Assembly: GCA_015178975.1 (NCBI GenBank)
Contig: WHVD01000123.1
Location: 186,001 to 250,000, forward strand
Length of the DNA: 64,000 bases
Direction of reading: 5' to 3'
Origin: Hysterangium stoloniferum
Lineage: Eukaryota > Basidiomycota > Agaricomycetes > Hysterangiales > Hysterangiaceae
Part shown: one piece after another, positions 32,086-45,000 of the stretch
How the letters are laid out: each line of letters begins with the position of its first letter
Position numbering within the stretch: position 1 is the first letter of the stretch
Translations under genes and position numbers: made by a program
The notes under the pieces: model-generated
Databases searched by the model: none
Seen by the model: the letters and a program-made list of their open reading frames with translations, nothing else
What the model was told of the DNA's origin: nothing

Positions 32086-32742
32086 ATGTCATTTTTAAAA
32101 GTCACCTGGAGATCGATCGGCTCTATCGGCAAAGGCCAGTCAACTCCAGGCTGCGAAGACTCTACTCAAGACCTTCCCCGTGGTGCCTCCCCATCTCCAA
32201 CCTTACCAAAGGATTTTGATTCATCCAAACATATCTCGTGTGAAATGCCAACAATATTTCCTGAAACACCTCTCGGTATGTAGTGTAATGTCTTTTTCAT
32301 TACGATGATTTTGTGGAGTCACCGCTAACATGCGAGACAGATGAGTCCATTACCCCCCCACCACCATTATACGACGACAAGAGAAGTTCAGGAGAAATGT
32401 ATGCTATTTGGCTCGCCAATCGGGACGTTGCGCACGAGTGATGAGAGGATGCACCTAATTCCGATTGACGACTTCTCAGTTGTATCTCAAGGGGAGGTCT
32501 GAAGGACTCACCGGGAACCGTTGAAGAATTATCCTCAGGGTTATTCACAATTTGCAGGGGAGTATCTTCATTCGTTCCATCTAGGAACTTGGCATGGCCA
32601 TGATCTACATCCAATGACAACATATCAATTAATGGAACCAATAGTAGACTCAGTCACTCATGAGAAATTGTCGATAAATGATCCGCTGCGCCGTCAAGAG
32701 GTGGTAAGGATAGGTCTCAAGAATATAGCAGCAAGTCAGTAG
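32086..32742 (+). pseudogene. Unrecognised small multi-exon gene or remnant
   Basis: ATG at 32086 opens MSFLKVTWRSIGSIGKGQST; the frame continues through PRGASPSPTLPKDFDSSKH to PTIFPETPL. A GTATGT donor at about 32277 and a gacag acceptor at about 32340 would join it to DESITPPPPLYDDKRSSGEM and AIWLANRDVAH. A second possible intron (gtgatgag...cttctcag, about 32438-32480) follows. Further down, a frame with GTWHGHDLHPMTTYQL, EPIVDSVTHEKLSINDPL and RRQEVVRIGLKNIA looks protein-like but is in a different frame, and I could not join it. Not part of families A-C. Function unknown. About 31743-32085 and 32743-33060 hold nothing I recognise. Confidence 0.35.
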
Positions 32743-33256
32743 TTGACCCAGAATTGAAAGTATGTCCATGTGCGACCACTCCGTGCAAATAAAAGGGGAT
32801 TGACGCCTTCCGTCCCCGTGTCACCGACCCTATTGTCCAAATCATCTCTTGATTCTTCGGACCGGTTATTGGAGGATTTTATCGAATACGTCGTACCACA
32901 AACGAGATGGAGATGATTCGATAAATTTCTGGAGTGAGTCATTCAAATCTTGCATTGTCTATAACTATATCAAGGTGTGTAACTAGGCCACTTGACCTTT
33001 TGTGGAACAGAGTCACCAGGGACACTTTTAAACATTCCCTACTCCAATATCGTTGAGAGATTACACTATGGCTCTCAGAATTTCAGTAAGCACTGCAATT
33101 GAGTGCGTTCGGTTGACTGGATTCCATTCCAATTGCCATGTTTGAATTATTTCAGTTAGAGGAGTAACGAAACAATCATTTGAGTCAATCTAATATTAAG
33201 GAACTCTTCTACAAGATACGTCGTACTCTTGAACATTAATTGTCGTCACCTGTTCC

Positions 33257-33739
33257 TTCCTATGCGTAGTCGCGACACCTTTCACTGATGTGTCGGTAGC
33301 ATTGACGAATTCTACTTATGTCTCCATTTTCTGGAAGAAAAACCCCCGGAACATAACTATGAGGGTCCCAGGCCGTTTTATCAAAAATAATACTGATGAG
33401 TTAGTCACCGCAATCATGCTAGCCAAGGAGAAACCGCTAGATGTCACCTTTAACATTGGCGAGGACTCACAGTACCTCACAATCCTCAATCTGCTTTGCC
33501 ATCGTCTCATCACATCGAACAGAGTTGCTACATTATGCGCCGAAGAAATAATCGGGGTTACTCTGATCCTGATAGCTGGATCTTCTGACCATGGTCTCGC
33601 GTGTCCCACGGTGCGCAGCTTCAATACCATCGCCATTCTCGTTTCTCTCCTTGTACATTGGGACGTGATCCGCGGCTCAATCAACGAAGCATCCATGATC
33701 GACTACGAAGGTCTAGTCCTCGCTGTCAATGCCTTCTGA
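33257..33739 (+). pseudogene. Diverged family A relative, D2
   Basis: Open frame to the TGA at 33737-33739 with MRVPGRFIKNNTDELVTAIM, LAKEKPLDVTFNIGEDSQYL and IIGVTLILIAGSSDHGLACP, then VRSFNTIAILVSLL. The last part aligns with family A exon 5 (VTLKLIAGSSEPESACTTVR); the first part is specific to D copies. The ATG at 33358 is the first plausible start. Upstream 33060-33250 is the conserved array spacer; 33780-34600 contains only decayed pieces of B and A. Confidence 0.45.
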
Positions 33740-34617
33740 TGCATCGTCGCCACACCACTCACCGGTGCGTCCGTGTCGTCTAATTTTAACATGGCCTCAG
33801 TTTTGATTTAATATGGATGCCCAGGGGAAGGTCTTTCACGATCAATTCCCCTCGATTTTCAACCCTCTCTCTTCACATTTCAACCACACCGGCAGGAGCA
33901 GTCCTATTGATCTTTTCTCAACTCGCTTTGTAACCGTATTTTCAAGCCACATAGTAGTATGATCCAATTTAAGAGCGCATACAGCCACTATTTCCCTCGC
34001 AGCATGCTCTACAGCTCTTTCTCACACACATTGAATAATTAAGTGCTAGTTGTGGCTAGAACCACATCGAATTCATTAATGACCATCCCATCATGTAGAA
34101 TACCGCTACCAAATCTCGACGAAGCCCCGCCACCTCGGTTCTTACGTCACTTACCTAGGATCACACGAAGGAAGACATTGAAGAATAACGAAGAACAGAA
34201 GGAATAATCACTAATCCATGACAACATTTCTGTCGTTCACGCGAATCTTATCTTCAACATACATTTTCAATCTCCAGGGTCGGTGATCTTATAGCCCAAA
34301 ACCTCGCAATAAACAAGGGCCTTTAACCCGTATTCAATGTCGTGGTGGATGGAATAAATATAAACATGACATCCTTCAGACGTCGTATTCATTTTTCGAC
34401 GTAGTAATCACTGTATTGGAAATTTGTCGCCTTGCCAACCTTCTTCAATGATAACACGGTGCTGCTCTCCACTCACATCAACTTGGGTGGTTTCCTTGCT
34501 TGTGGAGTCCTTAATACACTATCTTCACCATCTTTTCTCTTGCATATTGTCTTTCATTTGTGCATGACATTACCTCACCACTCCATTTCTTAACTTTTAT
34601 GAGTCTCCTATCCAGCT

Positions 34618-35223
34618 TCTATTGTGTTGCATTCACCAAGATGCATGGTTTCGAGATATTGCCGGCGCTGTATTGAGGGTTTCATTGGGCGACATACCCA
34701 TGCATATAGCCTCATTTACACTTCATCTTGATTGGTACACGTCGAACTCACTGTCTCGGAGTATTGGCTCCTTGGAAACCTTCTTCAACGACAGCACACT
34801 TCTCACCGATCACATCAACCAGCTGAATGTGGTTTCTTCGTTCATTGGGCCCATCGTACGGTACGTTCACTATATTTTATCTTCTAGCACCGTCTTACAT
34901 CCACCCATGAAACTGTCCTACCAGTCTCATTCTGACCCACATGAGCCCAGATTGGGTTATCCTAGTGTCTGGCGAAAAAGTAATGGAGTTGACTCTGAAG
35001 CTGATAGCTGGATCTTCCGAGCCAGAATCTGCGTGTACCACAGTGCGCAGCGTCAATACCATCGCCATTCTTGTTTCCCTCCTTCCACATTGTGAGATTA
35101 TGCGCGGCACGGCCAACGACAAATTCTTCAATTCCTTGCTTAAAAAACTTTAGATTTCACCGCGCGTTCCTTCCTTTGCGTGGTCGCCACACCTTCCACT
35201 CGTGTGTCGGTACGGTCTAATTA
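34618..35223 (+). pseudogene. Family A fragment A5 (exons 4 and 5 only)
   Basis: Exon 4 from about 34618 (LLCCIHQDAWFRDIAGAVLR in corrected form) to 34860, donor GTACGT. Exon 5 runs from 34926 (LILTHMSPDWVILVSGEKVM) to the usual end at about 35223. One extra base in the run aaaaaacttt near 35150 creates a premature TAG, about 30 codons early. Exons 1-3 are missing; about 34400-34600 holds short decayed pieces. Confidence 0.6.
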
Positions 35224-35394
35224 GACCCCCCCTATCAGTGTTGAAGGCACATGGTTGCCCTGACAAAGGTCTTACACCATCGATTGGACACACTTTCTAA
35301 TCATTTCTCTTCGATGATGGCGACACATCTCAACCAAACCAGGATTGCAGCCGGGGGGCAGATGTTATAAATCTATATGGTTTGAACATATGTA

Positions 35395-35850
35395 AGAATT
35401 ATATAGTCACTTTTCATTATCGCCGCGAGCTCCTCAGTTGTCCCCAGAAATGTGTTGAATACATTGCACTAGCCGTGATTAGACTAATATTCGCATTTTA
35501 AAGTAAGGTATCACTGGAGGTCTGAAAAAGGTCTCCCCACCCCCAATTCGACGCATGTCTCATCATACCTTCAGGGTAATAATGTTCAATCGACAAGATC
35601 CATGATCTTCCCACCAAGGGCCTCCACACCGTGCGAGTCAGTGTGCTGGGCGAATTCCTTAAACTAATTCTCTTCCACTGAAAACTTGACAATAAAGCTA
35701 CCATATGCCGAGAAAATATAAGAGCGCATACAGTCACTTTTCGCCGCCGCCGCGCGCTCTGCATGTTGCAGGCGTTGATGTTATACATGCCTTGAATACA
35801 CTTGCGGCCACCACCAGCGGCTAGACTGATATCCTATTTATCAATGACAA
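35395..35850 (-). pseudogene. Family B unit, convergent to A5
   Basis: Same blocks as other B copies, with a deletion that removes the SLNE part of the MMSLNET segment (MMRHASNWGWG near 35560). The upstream spacer and the MTTSYLSLIQ-type block follow to about 36230. Confidence 0.4.
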
Positions 35851-36549
35851 TCATTTCAAACAGGACGCAGACTTGAGAGTTGTATGACGCTACATAATTT
35901 GATACAATTTAGAAGCCAAGATCGTCACTTGAAATAGTCGCTGCGAGGTTCTCTACACTGGTATTGAATATACCCCAATGACTACTCGCTGAAATCGCAT
36001 CGCATATACTAGCAGTAACAATGTCAATCGAATACCATTACGACGTCTCAAAGAAAGCCGTCCCACCATCCTTCTTGTGTCCTTTGTTTGGGAGGCCGGG
36101 GCCAAACCAATGAACACCATGATCAAGACACCGACATTTCTTCACATGTCGTAAGCTTTCGCCTTGTATAAGAGAAAGATAGCTCGTGGTCATGTCAGGC
36201 GGAATCCCATATCAACTAAGAGCTGAATAATACCCACGACCCGCCGCGTGGAGCAGTCATTCCGGTTTATGGTCTGTTTCAATATTTCAGTCGTTATCGT
36301 CGAACTACAAGCCACGGCGATTTATTTTACTCCCTATCCCGACAGTTCCCCTGCTGCTTCCAAGTCAATTGACTGGAGTTCATTCCACCAATTGTCATGT
36401 TTGAATTATATCATTGCGAGTAGTAGCGAAAAAAATTCATTCGATTCAATCTAATATCAAAGGACTATTCGACTAGATCCGTGGCCTTCTTGAACGTTAG
36501 TTGTCGTCCCCTGTTCCTTCCTATGCGTTAGTCTCTACACCTTTCGCTG

Positions 36550-37955
36550 GTCTGTCGACACCGTTGACGAATTCGAATTACGATTTCGTTTTCCGGAAAA
36601 TACCCCCCGGAACATAATTATGTGGCTTCCAGACCGTTTCATCGAAACAATGCTAGTGAGTTCGTCGCCATAAAGGCGCTCGCCAAAGAGACACAGCTAG
36701 ATGTCAGCTTTGACATTCGCAAGGACGTACAGTACCTCACAATCCTGAATCTACCTTCCCATCGTCACATCTAACAGCTACAGCAATGGATGAATAGTAT
36801 GAACCTTGGGCGTCGTGGTGAACAGTTCACTGAGCAAGACAGAGAACAAAATATATTCACATTCGATGATCAGCCACCTCGTGAAAAATTACCCTGAACT
36901 CCTCTTGGACATTGCAGCGGACGGGTCAACTACAGTCATCTTTCTTGCTTTTCTCAGACCTTTCGGAAGATGCAAGCCCCTTGGTATGGCAAAGGCACAG
37001 GAGGAATACAGTCCTCATTGGGGTGATATAACATTGTTTAAACTAGAAATCGTGTGGTGGGATTAGGATAGAATTGAATACGGATGGCCATTATTCAAGC
37101 AACAGCCGGCTTGAGTTTAATTCTCACTGCACGACTTTTGACAAACTGGATGTTTTACTTCCAAGGAGAGACAAATTACCGTGACCCCCTGACTCTGGTT
37201 GGGAAGTCAGGGAATCCACGAACGACACATCCTCCTCACCCCGTGTCTCAGTCATACCGCGGACTGGGGAATGGTCTCACAGCATCTTGGCTTGACGGGT
37301 TCCTGACCCAGAATTACACTCTGGCAAGACTTGGCAGACTAATTCAACAGAGCATTGATTGAATGAGGTAGGGATAGCTCAGCGTCAATCATTGGATACA
37401 CTCGAAATACTAACGTCTTCGTAGGCCCACGAAATTCGGGAGGCAGCGTCGATTATTTTATCCCTGTTCTGGTGGTGCTCACTCTATATACAGCGGAGAG
37501 ATCCCACTACCAAGCTCCGGACATCTTCGGGTTTTACCTTCATATGGTACCCCGGTGTCAATAAATTGCAATGAGCTCATTATTTAATAATAGTGCCGCC
37601 AAACCACCACTAAACACCGACTTTGATGATGTTGCATCGACATTTATCATACAAATCGCCCAAAATGTATCAACATTTAATCGTCAAGATACTTTGCTCA
37701 TTGGCGGGCTTGCGTATTTCATGGAAGCCATGTACCACGTCAGGAGTGTGTAGAAGATGTCACTGAGATCAGAGGCTACTTGCATTCTTGTTATAACAGT
37801 CCATCGGGACATCAGACCTCATCCTGTTGACGAATACCATTGTCGCCAGAATAGCCAGTAACGACGTTGAGTTAACCATGATCCTATTCAGTTATTCGTG
37901 CGTTGCATCCACCAAGATATATAGTTTCGACATGTTGCTGGAGCTGTATTGAAGA
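36550..37955 (+). pseudogene. Strongly decayed family A/D copy, A6
   Basis: Successive remnants in array order: a D-type segment at 36580-36775 (ggcttccagaccgtttcatcg); an exon 2-like segment at 37155-37370 (FQGETNYRDPLTLVGKSG, then LARLGRLIQQSID) with a large internal deletion; an exon 3-like segment at 37560-37752 (LNTDFDDVASTFIIQIA, GGLAYFMEAMYHVR); and an exon 4-like segment at about 37890-37950. Several frameshifts. An unrelated open stretch at 36806-37066 (HLVKNYPELLLDIAADGSTT) is not found elsewhere in the window. Confidence 0.5.
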
Positions 37956-39395
37956 TTGTCGTATGAAGCAATTTCAGAGCGCATACAATCACTTCTTATT
38001 CTTAATGCAGCTCTGTGCGGAGTCCGTGACGAAAACTGGATGGATGATACCTTTGAATTTGTAGGGTTGTCTTTTGTGACTAATAATCAATATATTGTAG
38101 GACTAGATATATATATCTCACAGGTATGGTTATTCCCGGACCATTCTTGAACCGAACCGTGACGACTTCATTAGGAATTATTGCACCAGTCCAAGACCAG
38201 GGGCGACCTTTGCCACTGTCTGTGAAGGAAATTCTTGTCCCTTTTGGTCTGATACTAGGATACAGAAGTTTTATTGTCGTCAAGAGTGATGCAAGTGGTA
38301 TTCTATTTTTTCTGCTCCACTGAACACTTTCCCCGGAGTGATTATATTATGATGCATTACCCCGGCAAGCATCATATCTTCTGCCCACTTTGTGATGAGA
38401 ATAGCCGATGATCAACTTGGAAATTCGTATCAGGGACAGAAGAGGGACTGTCATGGCCGGGGCCAATGGAGCCGGAAAGAAAGCAGAAAAAGGGGACATG
38501 CAAGCATTCCCAGCATGGTGAATCTGTACGTACCAGACGAACTCCGCCTGCGATCGGTCAAGCTGAGTGAGTCGCAATAATGGATTTACATTGTCATCGT
38601 CGCATTGAAGAGCCATGTCCATGTATCAAGAGTATGAGCCTGGGGCGAAACATTCCACTCGGCAAGACCTGTGATAATAAAGCTAGGTGTAAGCAAGTAT
38701 TGCCTGACATGGGATTATGTGTGCAGTTTATTAATACAAATTCTGATGGACACGCCACAATTGAAGATATTCCAAGTTCGACCGTCATGAATCTCAATAA
38801 AATCTACCCTGAGAACTCTGGTCTTACCTCACTCTTTGTCTTGTTCAGACATTCTACAAAATTCAAGCTGTTTCATGTGACATTAACCTGACTAGACTAT
38901 CATTGACCTGGGTTTCTTCTCATTGAAAGTTTTGATAAACTTAAACAGGAAGGGCTCAATCTTGCTGCATAAAGTCTGAGGTTGACAGTGCCAACTTCAA
39001 TGCAGGACCAGTGAGAATCGCTCTGGAGTGCATTTATAGTATCCTTGGTGATGCCACTTCTGGAATGTCAAAAAAGCCGCATTGCAACTCTGATGCTCAA
39101 TAATGCCAAAAATATTATACTATGGGGTAACAATTGACTAAGCTATCATTAAATGCTGAAGGCTTAAAATGTTGTGTGAGCCTTCAGCAGAAGGTGTAAG
39201 AAAGTAGTAAGGTAGCTTAGTGCACTGGAGCCTTTATGGAGGGTGAGGGGATGTTATTTACAAAGGCAGGGGTGACAGGCTGTGAATCCTGTGTAAGCAC
39301 AGCCACAAGACTGTATCTTGGTGGAATTAACTCTCCAACTGACTACGCCATAACAGCTCAGCACCCCTGTCGAATGCAAGTACAACTGCTACCCA
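37956..39395 (+). pseudogene. Family C exon block upstream of A7
   Basis: The fullest copy of the 5' part of C. 37956-38130 reads LLILNAALCGVRDENWMDD and TFEFVGLSFVTNNQYIVGLD. 38180-38310 reads PLPLSVKEILVPFGLILGYR, SFIVVKSDASGI. 38400-38510 reads NLEIRIRDRRGTVMAGANGA in one frame. 38518 starts MVNLYVPDELRLRSVKL. 38580-38880 has HRRIEEPCPCIKSMSLGRNI, FINTNSDGHATIEDIPSST and YPENSGLTSLFVLFRHSTK. The last exon (39060-39390) is broken early but keeps GGINSPTDYAITAQHP. Frames change between blocks, consistent with introns plus decay. Confidence 0.4.
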
Positions 39396-39398
39396 CCA

Positions 39399-42134
39399 AT
39401 GTCTACTTTCAACGAGATGACTCTGGGGAATCACGATTTGGCAATGGCTGACTCCTACATTGAAGACATTGAGGAACTATCACCCTTAGTTTCCCCAGAT
39501 TTAATGAGTTCAGAGCAATGGGACCAGATCATTCAGAAGGGGATGAGAGATATATTCAGGGAGAAGCTTCAAGAACGATGGGGCTGTAACAAATCCGGCC
39601 ATGATTTATATTATCGGGCCCCCGATGATGAGCGGCACATACAACTGTCTGCAAACCATATAGAGATTTGGGTTGACGAGTGGGTGAGTAAAGTATAATG
39701 CTATTTCCATGTGATCTGTGTCACATGCTGTGCATTGTGGTGTCAAGGAGAAACGGGCTACCATGACCCACCAAATGTTGTTAAGATATCCACCAACACG
39801 AGAACAACCTCAGCCCGTATCGCTATAATGACGATGACTGGGGAATGAGCTCACGGAGTCTTGGGACATCATCAAGTATTGAAATTAGCCCTGGGTATTA
39901 CTGTGGAGTCAGTTTGGAAAGGGTTGGGATGAATGTCCTGCACAGTGGAAAAAAAGCTTCGCTGATGGCAAAGCTGACAATATACGGGTAAATAATGAGT
40001 TAATTGTCTCAAGACAACAGTGCCTTCAACAATATTATATGCAAACATCTTGTTACGACCGGACAATCCTGCCGGACTCCGGGCACTAACCTGTACGCCC
40101 CCACGTGCTACAAGCACCAATCGTCTGTTTATAGGATTTCCCGCCTGGACTCCGTTACATAAAGACTAGTTACGTTCGACCTCAATATGACACATATCAG
40201 TCACCGGACTTCCCCCGGACTCTGTCTCTGTCTATGTCCGTCTTCGTCCCACGCACCAGTCACCGGACCCCGCTTAGAATCCCGTCACCGCTCTAATTGA
40301 GCCCCGTTCCCGTTTTAGTCAAATGACCTGTCACGATTTAGGACTCCGCTCCCGCTCCATTTCCCATTATGGGTTATGCTTTGTCACGATTTGGACTCCG
40401 CTCCATTCTGTTCCGTTCCTAACACCAATTTGGTGTTTACTATTCCCATTTCATGTTTTGTTAGTTTCGTTTCACCATTACTGGATTTGGTATGTCATTC
40501 ACTCCATGGTCTATATAAACTGGCAGATGTTGTACATACAATCCAGTCAGAAAATTAGCTTAGATTCCCCCCAGTAATCTAATAATATTTTCCGCTCTAA
40601 AACCTTACTCAATTCACATCGCTCGCACTAGTCGGAGCCCACGGGCTCCGACGCATCTACCTCTCTCAACCAACTCGACTCACGACCCACAACCCCCGAC
40701 CTACGACCCACGACCTCTGACTTACGACCTACGACCCACGACCTCTGACTTACGACCTACGACCCACGAACCCTGCCCGGACTCCCCGGGATCCCCATCC
40801 ATCTGTTTGAAATTGGACAACACGATCTAGTGAGGGCGCAGCCTATAAGCTGAAGCCAAGTCCTACCGGATAACCCGCAGGTTTCTCCGGAAACCCGTCC
40901 TGTGTGTGTATCCTAACACATCTCACCTTGCCAAGATTGGGAAGACTAGTTCAAGAGTGTCAATTTAATGAGGTAGGGATACTCGGTGTCAATGTTGAAT
41001 ACACTCGAAATACCAACGTCTTTGTAGACCCACATATCCATTTCAAATTAGGAGAAGAGCAATGAGGATTTTAGATGATTTCTCTATGTCTTCATTTTAC
41101 ATGCTGTTGAGTAGCGAAGGTCATGCTGCCCAGATTATGGCATGTTTGTCTTGGACCTTCATATGGTGTCCCGGCATTCATTGGTTATATATAGACCTGT
41201 TACCTGCGATTACCCCATCACTTTACAACATTTTAGTCAAGTCACCGCTGCACACCAACTTTGATAAGGTTGCATCAACATTTATCATAAACATCGGCAG
41301 TTTTCTAACAGAACTTCATGATCCCTCACCCCTTTGTGGCCTTGTGTATATCGTGGAAGGAACCTGCCACATGCGTCAACTATCTGTCGAGGAGCTCACG
41401 GTGATAAGAGGTTACATTGAATTCTGGTTACAACCGTGCATTGCCACATCATATCATTTCATCCTGCCCACCAAAACCTTAACAGACAAAATCACACACA
41501 ACCACCTGACTTTTATGATCATTCTATACAGCTCCTCATGTGTTGCATCCACCAAGACACATGGTTTCGAGATATTGCTGGAGCTGTATTAAAGGTTATA
41601 GTGGATGACATAAACATGCATATAGGGTCATTGGCACATCATATTGATTTGAAGGCATTACATTTACTCTATTGGAATATTCACTCCTTGTAAACCTTCT
41701 TCGACGACAGCATGCTTCTCACTGATCACATCACCCAGCTGAATGTGGTTTCTTCGATCGTTGTGCCCGTCGTAAGGTACATTCACACTATTTTACCTTA
41801 TAGCGCCATCTTACATCCGCCCATGAAATTGTCCTACCAGTCTGATTTTGATGGAAGCAAGTCCAAATTACCTGCTCTTGGATCGTGTCGAGATAATCAT
41901 ATCGGTTACTCTGAAGATGATAACTGGATCCTCTGAGCCCGAATCCACATTTACCACAGTGCGCAGCCTTGATGCCATCTATATTCTCATTTCTCCTTCT
42001 ACATTTTGACGTAATGCACAGCTCGACCAATGACCAATACATCAGTTACAGGGTTGAGCATTTAGATTTGACTGCACATTCCTTCCTTTGCGTGGTCGTC
42101 ACTCCTTCCACTCGTGTGTTGGTAGGGTATAATT
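39399..42134 (+). pseudogene. Family A copy A7, decayed and interrupted by a solo LTR
   Basis: ATG 39399 (MSTFNEMTLGNHDLAMAD). Exon 1 is 39399-39683. The exon 2 acceptor is mutated (tgtgg instead of ttcag before TGTCAAGG at 39740), and exon 2 carries a one-base loss near 39800 and a TAA at about 39990. A solo LTR (40051-40918) splits exon 2. Exon 3 (41028-41435, 408 nt) is open. Exon 4 (41486-41776, 291 nt) has TAA in NIHSL-stop near 41692. Exon 5 (from 41841) is frameshifted near 41990. Standard exon lengths survive, so decay is mostly by point changes. Confidence 0.7.
40051..40918. mobile_element. Solo LTR, 868 bp
   Basis: Bounded by TGTTACGACC...TATCCTAACA and flanked by a perfect 5-bp target duplication CATCT (40046-40050 and 40919-40923). 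It contains a TATA-like tatataaac near 40512 and a short tandem array acgacctacgacccacgacctctgactt-type at about 40680-40770. No internal coding region remains, so the element was lost by LTR-LTR recombination. Probably a Ty3/gypsy family, from LTR length only. Confidence 0.75.
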
Positions 42135-42299
42135 AGAACTCCATACCACTGTTGCAAAACATGGTTGCCCTGAAAGGTTTTGCACCATCAAATTGACACC
42201 CTTGCTCATCATTTCGCTTCGATTATGCTGACACATCTCAATGAAACCAGGAGGAGCCGAATAGCACCCCCCTTTATTCAAGTCACTTTGCACCCGGGG

Positions 42300-42625
42300 T
42301 TGCAGATCTTATAAAGCTATATGATTGGGTTTCCAGGGTCTATGTAAGAATGCATATAGCCACTTTGTATTATCGCCGTGAGCTCTGCAGTTGTACCCAT
42401 CCATGTGTTGAATACATTTGGAGCCACCAGCCGTGCCTAGACTAACATTCAAATCATGAACAAGACATGTTTAAGATATTACTGAATGTCTGAAAAAAGT
42501 CCTCCCCCATTGCCATTTTGATGCATGGCTCGTTCAGGCTCATCATATCTTTGCCAGTGTTTAATCAACATGATCCATGAGTTTGAAACCGAGGGCCTTC
42601 ACACTGTGCGAGGCAATTTGTTTGG
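42300..42625 (-). pseudogene. Family B unit, convergent to A7, truncated
   Basis: Matches 1932-2270 closely: the AELTAIIQSGY-type block and the SLNEPCIKMAMG-type block are recognisable on the minus strand. Homology stops at about 42625, inside aatttgtttg, where unrelated sequence begins. It resumes only briefly at about 44110-44165. Confidence 0.4.
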
Positions 42626-44100
42626 TCAAATACTTCTCCACAATGTATAAACATGGCTATAGAGTAATGCACTCAACAGGGACATATTGCCATTCCCCTG
42701 GGTTTGAGACACTTTATAACTGGACTGGAAAGGTTATCATAGTTGTTACCATATTTTCATCCATGTTAATCAATAGTGGATACAGTCACTTTCCCCATTG
42801 CCACAAGTTTTGCAGGTTCTACTTGATGATCTGATACTTATGGGATATATTCATGGTCAGCAGTAGACCCACATACCTTGGTATTGTTTGACTTGTGGCA
42901 GAATCTTGACCATACTGTATGAGGCTAAGAATCACAGGTCATACATCAAAACTTATATAATACTTGTCATGCTTTCACATACAATGTCAGCCATCAACTC
43001 CAAGTACATCATTACTCTATGAGTCCATAATCACATCTTCTGAGTAGGATGAGATTGCATTTATGTACATTTGGCTTAAATACCCCCTAACATATGTATA
43101 TTGCTTTAATCATTTTGAATTATAAAGACTGTGGATTTAGAGCACTGTGAAGATCCATTCCCAGAAACTCTTTGGAGTATTTCACGGATATTATCTCTGG
43201 GTCCAAAGCCATCTTCCGGACCAGTATCAAGATCCGGAATCCACTGGAACCTGATCCTCATCCCTTCAAGGTGACTCCCAGTCAGATTCCTGGTCAGACA
43301 TCCGGTCAGACATCCGGTCAGACATCCGGTCAGACATCCGGTCAGACATCCGGTCAGACATCCGGTCAGACTCCCGGTCAGACTCCTGGTCAGACTCCTG
43401 GTCAGACTCCCGGTCAGACTCCCGGTCAGACTCCCGGTCAGACTCCCGGTCAGACTCCCAGTCAGACTCCCAGTCAGACTCCTGGTCAGACTCCCATCTC
43501 TGATCCAACTTTCCACCCCAAGTCTCTGATCTGACTTTCTGACATCCACCTCAAAATCCGACCCGACTTCCAACTATGGAACATTTGTAGTTTCCATATT
43601 TCCGAACCTCATCCTTGTTCCGTATTTAGTAACTGACAGGTTAACAGTTATTCATTCACTTGTTTATTGTTCTTGTTGTATTCCCGTTTCAGAATTTTCA
43701 TCCTAATCTGTCTTATTATACTTCTAGATTTGTAGTACAATTACTGGAACATCTATATAGTCTTCCATAGCCATGTACTTACTCTTTAGTTTTAATCTCA
43801 AATTAGTTTGTATCTCTTCTGTCTTTCTGTACACTCAATCTTCGGAACTCTCTGGACTCCAGATATCCGGAACTCCCGGAACTTCCAAGTATCCGTAAAC
43901 ATTCTGACATATATTCATCCTCTGAAATATGGACACCCGAGTGAGTGCACGAGGGTGCAGCTGGTATTATTCTGATACTCCCGTTACTAATCCCCAGAAA
44001 CTCCTGGACCAATTCTCCGAAACTCTGAGGACATATTTCTGGGAAGTATCCAGAATATCCATCGGAAATTCTGCCCCGAGATCCGGAACTTAACAAGCAC
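42626..44100. other. Insertion-like region without a recognisable gene
   Basis: Breaks the family B unit (homology ends near 42625 and resumes near 44110). I see no coding gene. It contains the 12-bp minisatellite at 43277-43495 and, from about 43540 to 44100, many scattered ccggaa/tccgga words. The ORFs here are products of the repeat or short. It could be a degenerate transposon, but no terminal repeat is evident. Confidence 0.4.
43277..43495 (+). repeat. 12-bp minisatellite
   Basis: About eighteen tandem copies of ggtcagacatcc grading into ggtcagactccc. Because 12 is a multiple of three, several frames on both strands stay open, for example QTSG/QTPG on plus and SLTG/ESDR on minus. I regard these frames as artefacts. 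Confidence 0.9.
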
Positions 44101-45000
44101 CAACCATGGCTGGAGTGACATTAAATATACTAGTAATAACAATTTCAATGAAATACCACTAGGGCATGTCAAAGGTGTTAAGGTGTTAGGATCCTCACCC
44201 TGTCAGGCCCCAACAACTTGGTCTTACCTTGAGAACCTTTCCAGGACCCCAACATCAGTACCTCAGAATGTTGAACCACTGCTTTAAGACCTTGATATTT
44301 GGTTTATTGTGTTTAATTATTAGGGTGGAGGATTTAGAAGAATTTTTGAAACTAATTCCTTATATGCCCCACTCCATTATGTGCTATTCTTTCCAAGAGG
44401 AGAGCAAGGCTGGAGCTGGAATATTCCCTACACAAATGAACCACTTCCTGCTGAGATTCTGTAGCCCCAGCCCTAGAAGCCAAGCCCTAGCAGCCATTGA
44501 GGAGATTGCTCTAGAGGCAGAAGTCATTGAACCAGCTCCTGAGAAGATAGTACCTGACTTGCTGGAGGTAGTGATTCCTCAACCTGAAGTGGTTCCCCAA
44601 GTTGTACCTCTCCCACCTGAGCAAATAGATATTCCAGTTGATGGTGCTATACAACCTCCTAAGCCAGCTATGGAGAAGGATGAGGTGCAGGGAATTACTG
44701 AAGAACTTGAACAAGTGACAGAGGATAGGCAGAAGAAAAAGCAGACAAAAGTGTCCCTGATAAAGTATTATGATTATTGATGCTTTCAAAGAATTGGTGA
44801 AGCAACTACAATTCTGAGGTGGAAAACTGCTTCAGCAATACTTGTAGATGCATGGGCAGCAGAAGAGCAAAGCAGGCTATTATGGATAAGATACAATCAA
44901 GGCACGTTATGGGCTGAAATGTACCATCAGGTGGTTGATGCATTCATAGTACAAGATAATAACCAGCAACCTGAGCCAAATGACATTGGAAGTAGATTTA

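Noticed and set aside
32300-32641. 113-codon minus-strand ORF
   Set aside because: No similarity within the window and no supporting splice or start features; the plus strand gives a better exon-intron reading.
43106-43573. Long SLTG/QTSG repeat proteins on both strands
   Set aside because: Produced by a 12-bp tandem repeat; no start context, introns or non-repeat domain.
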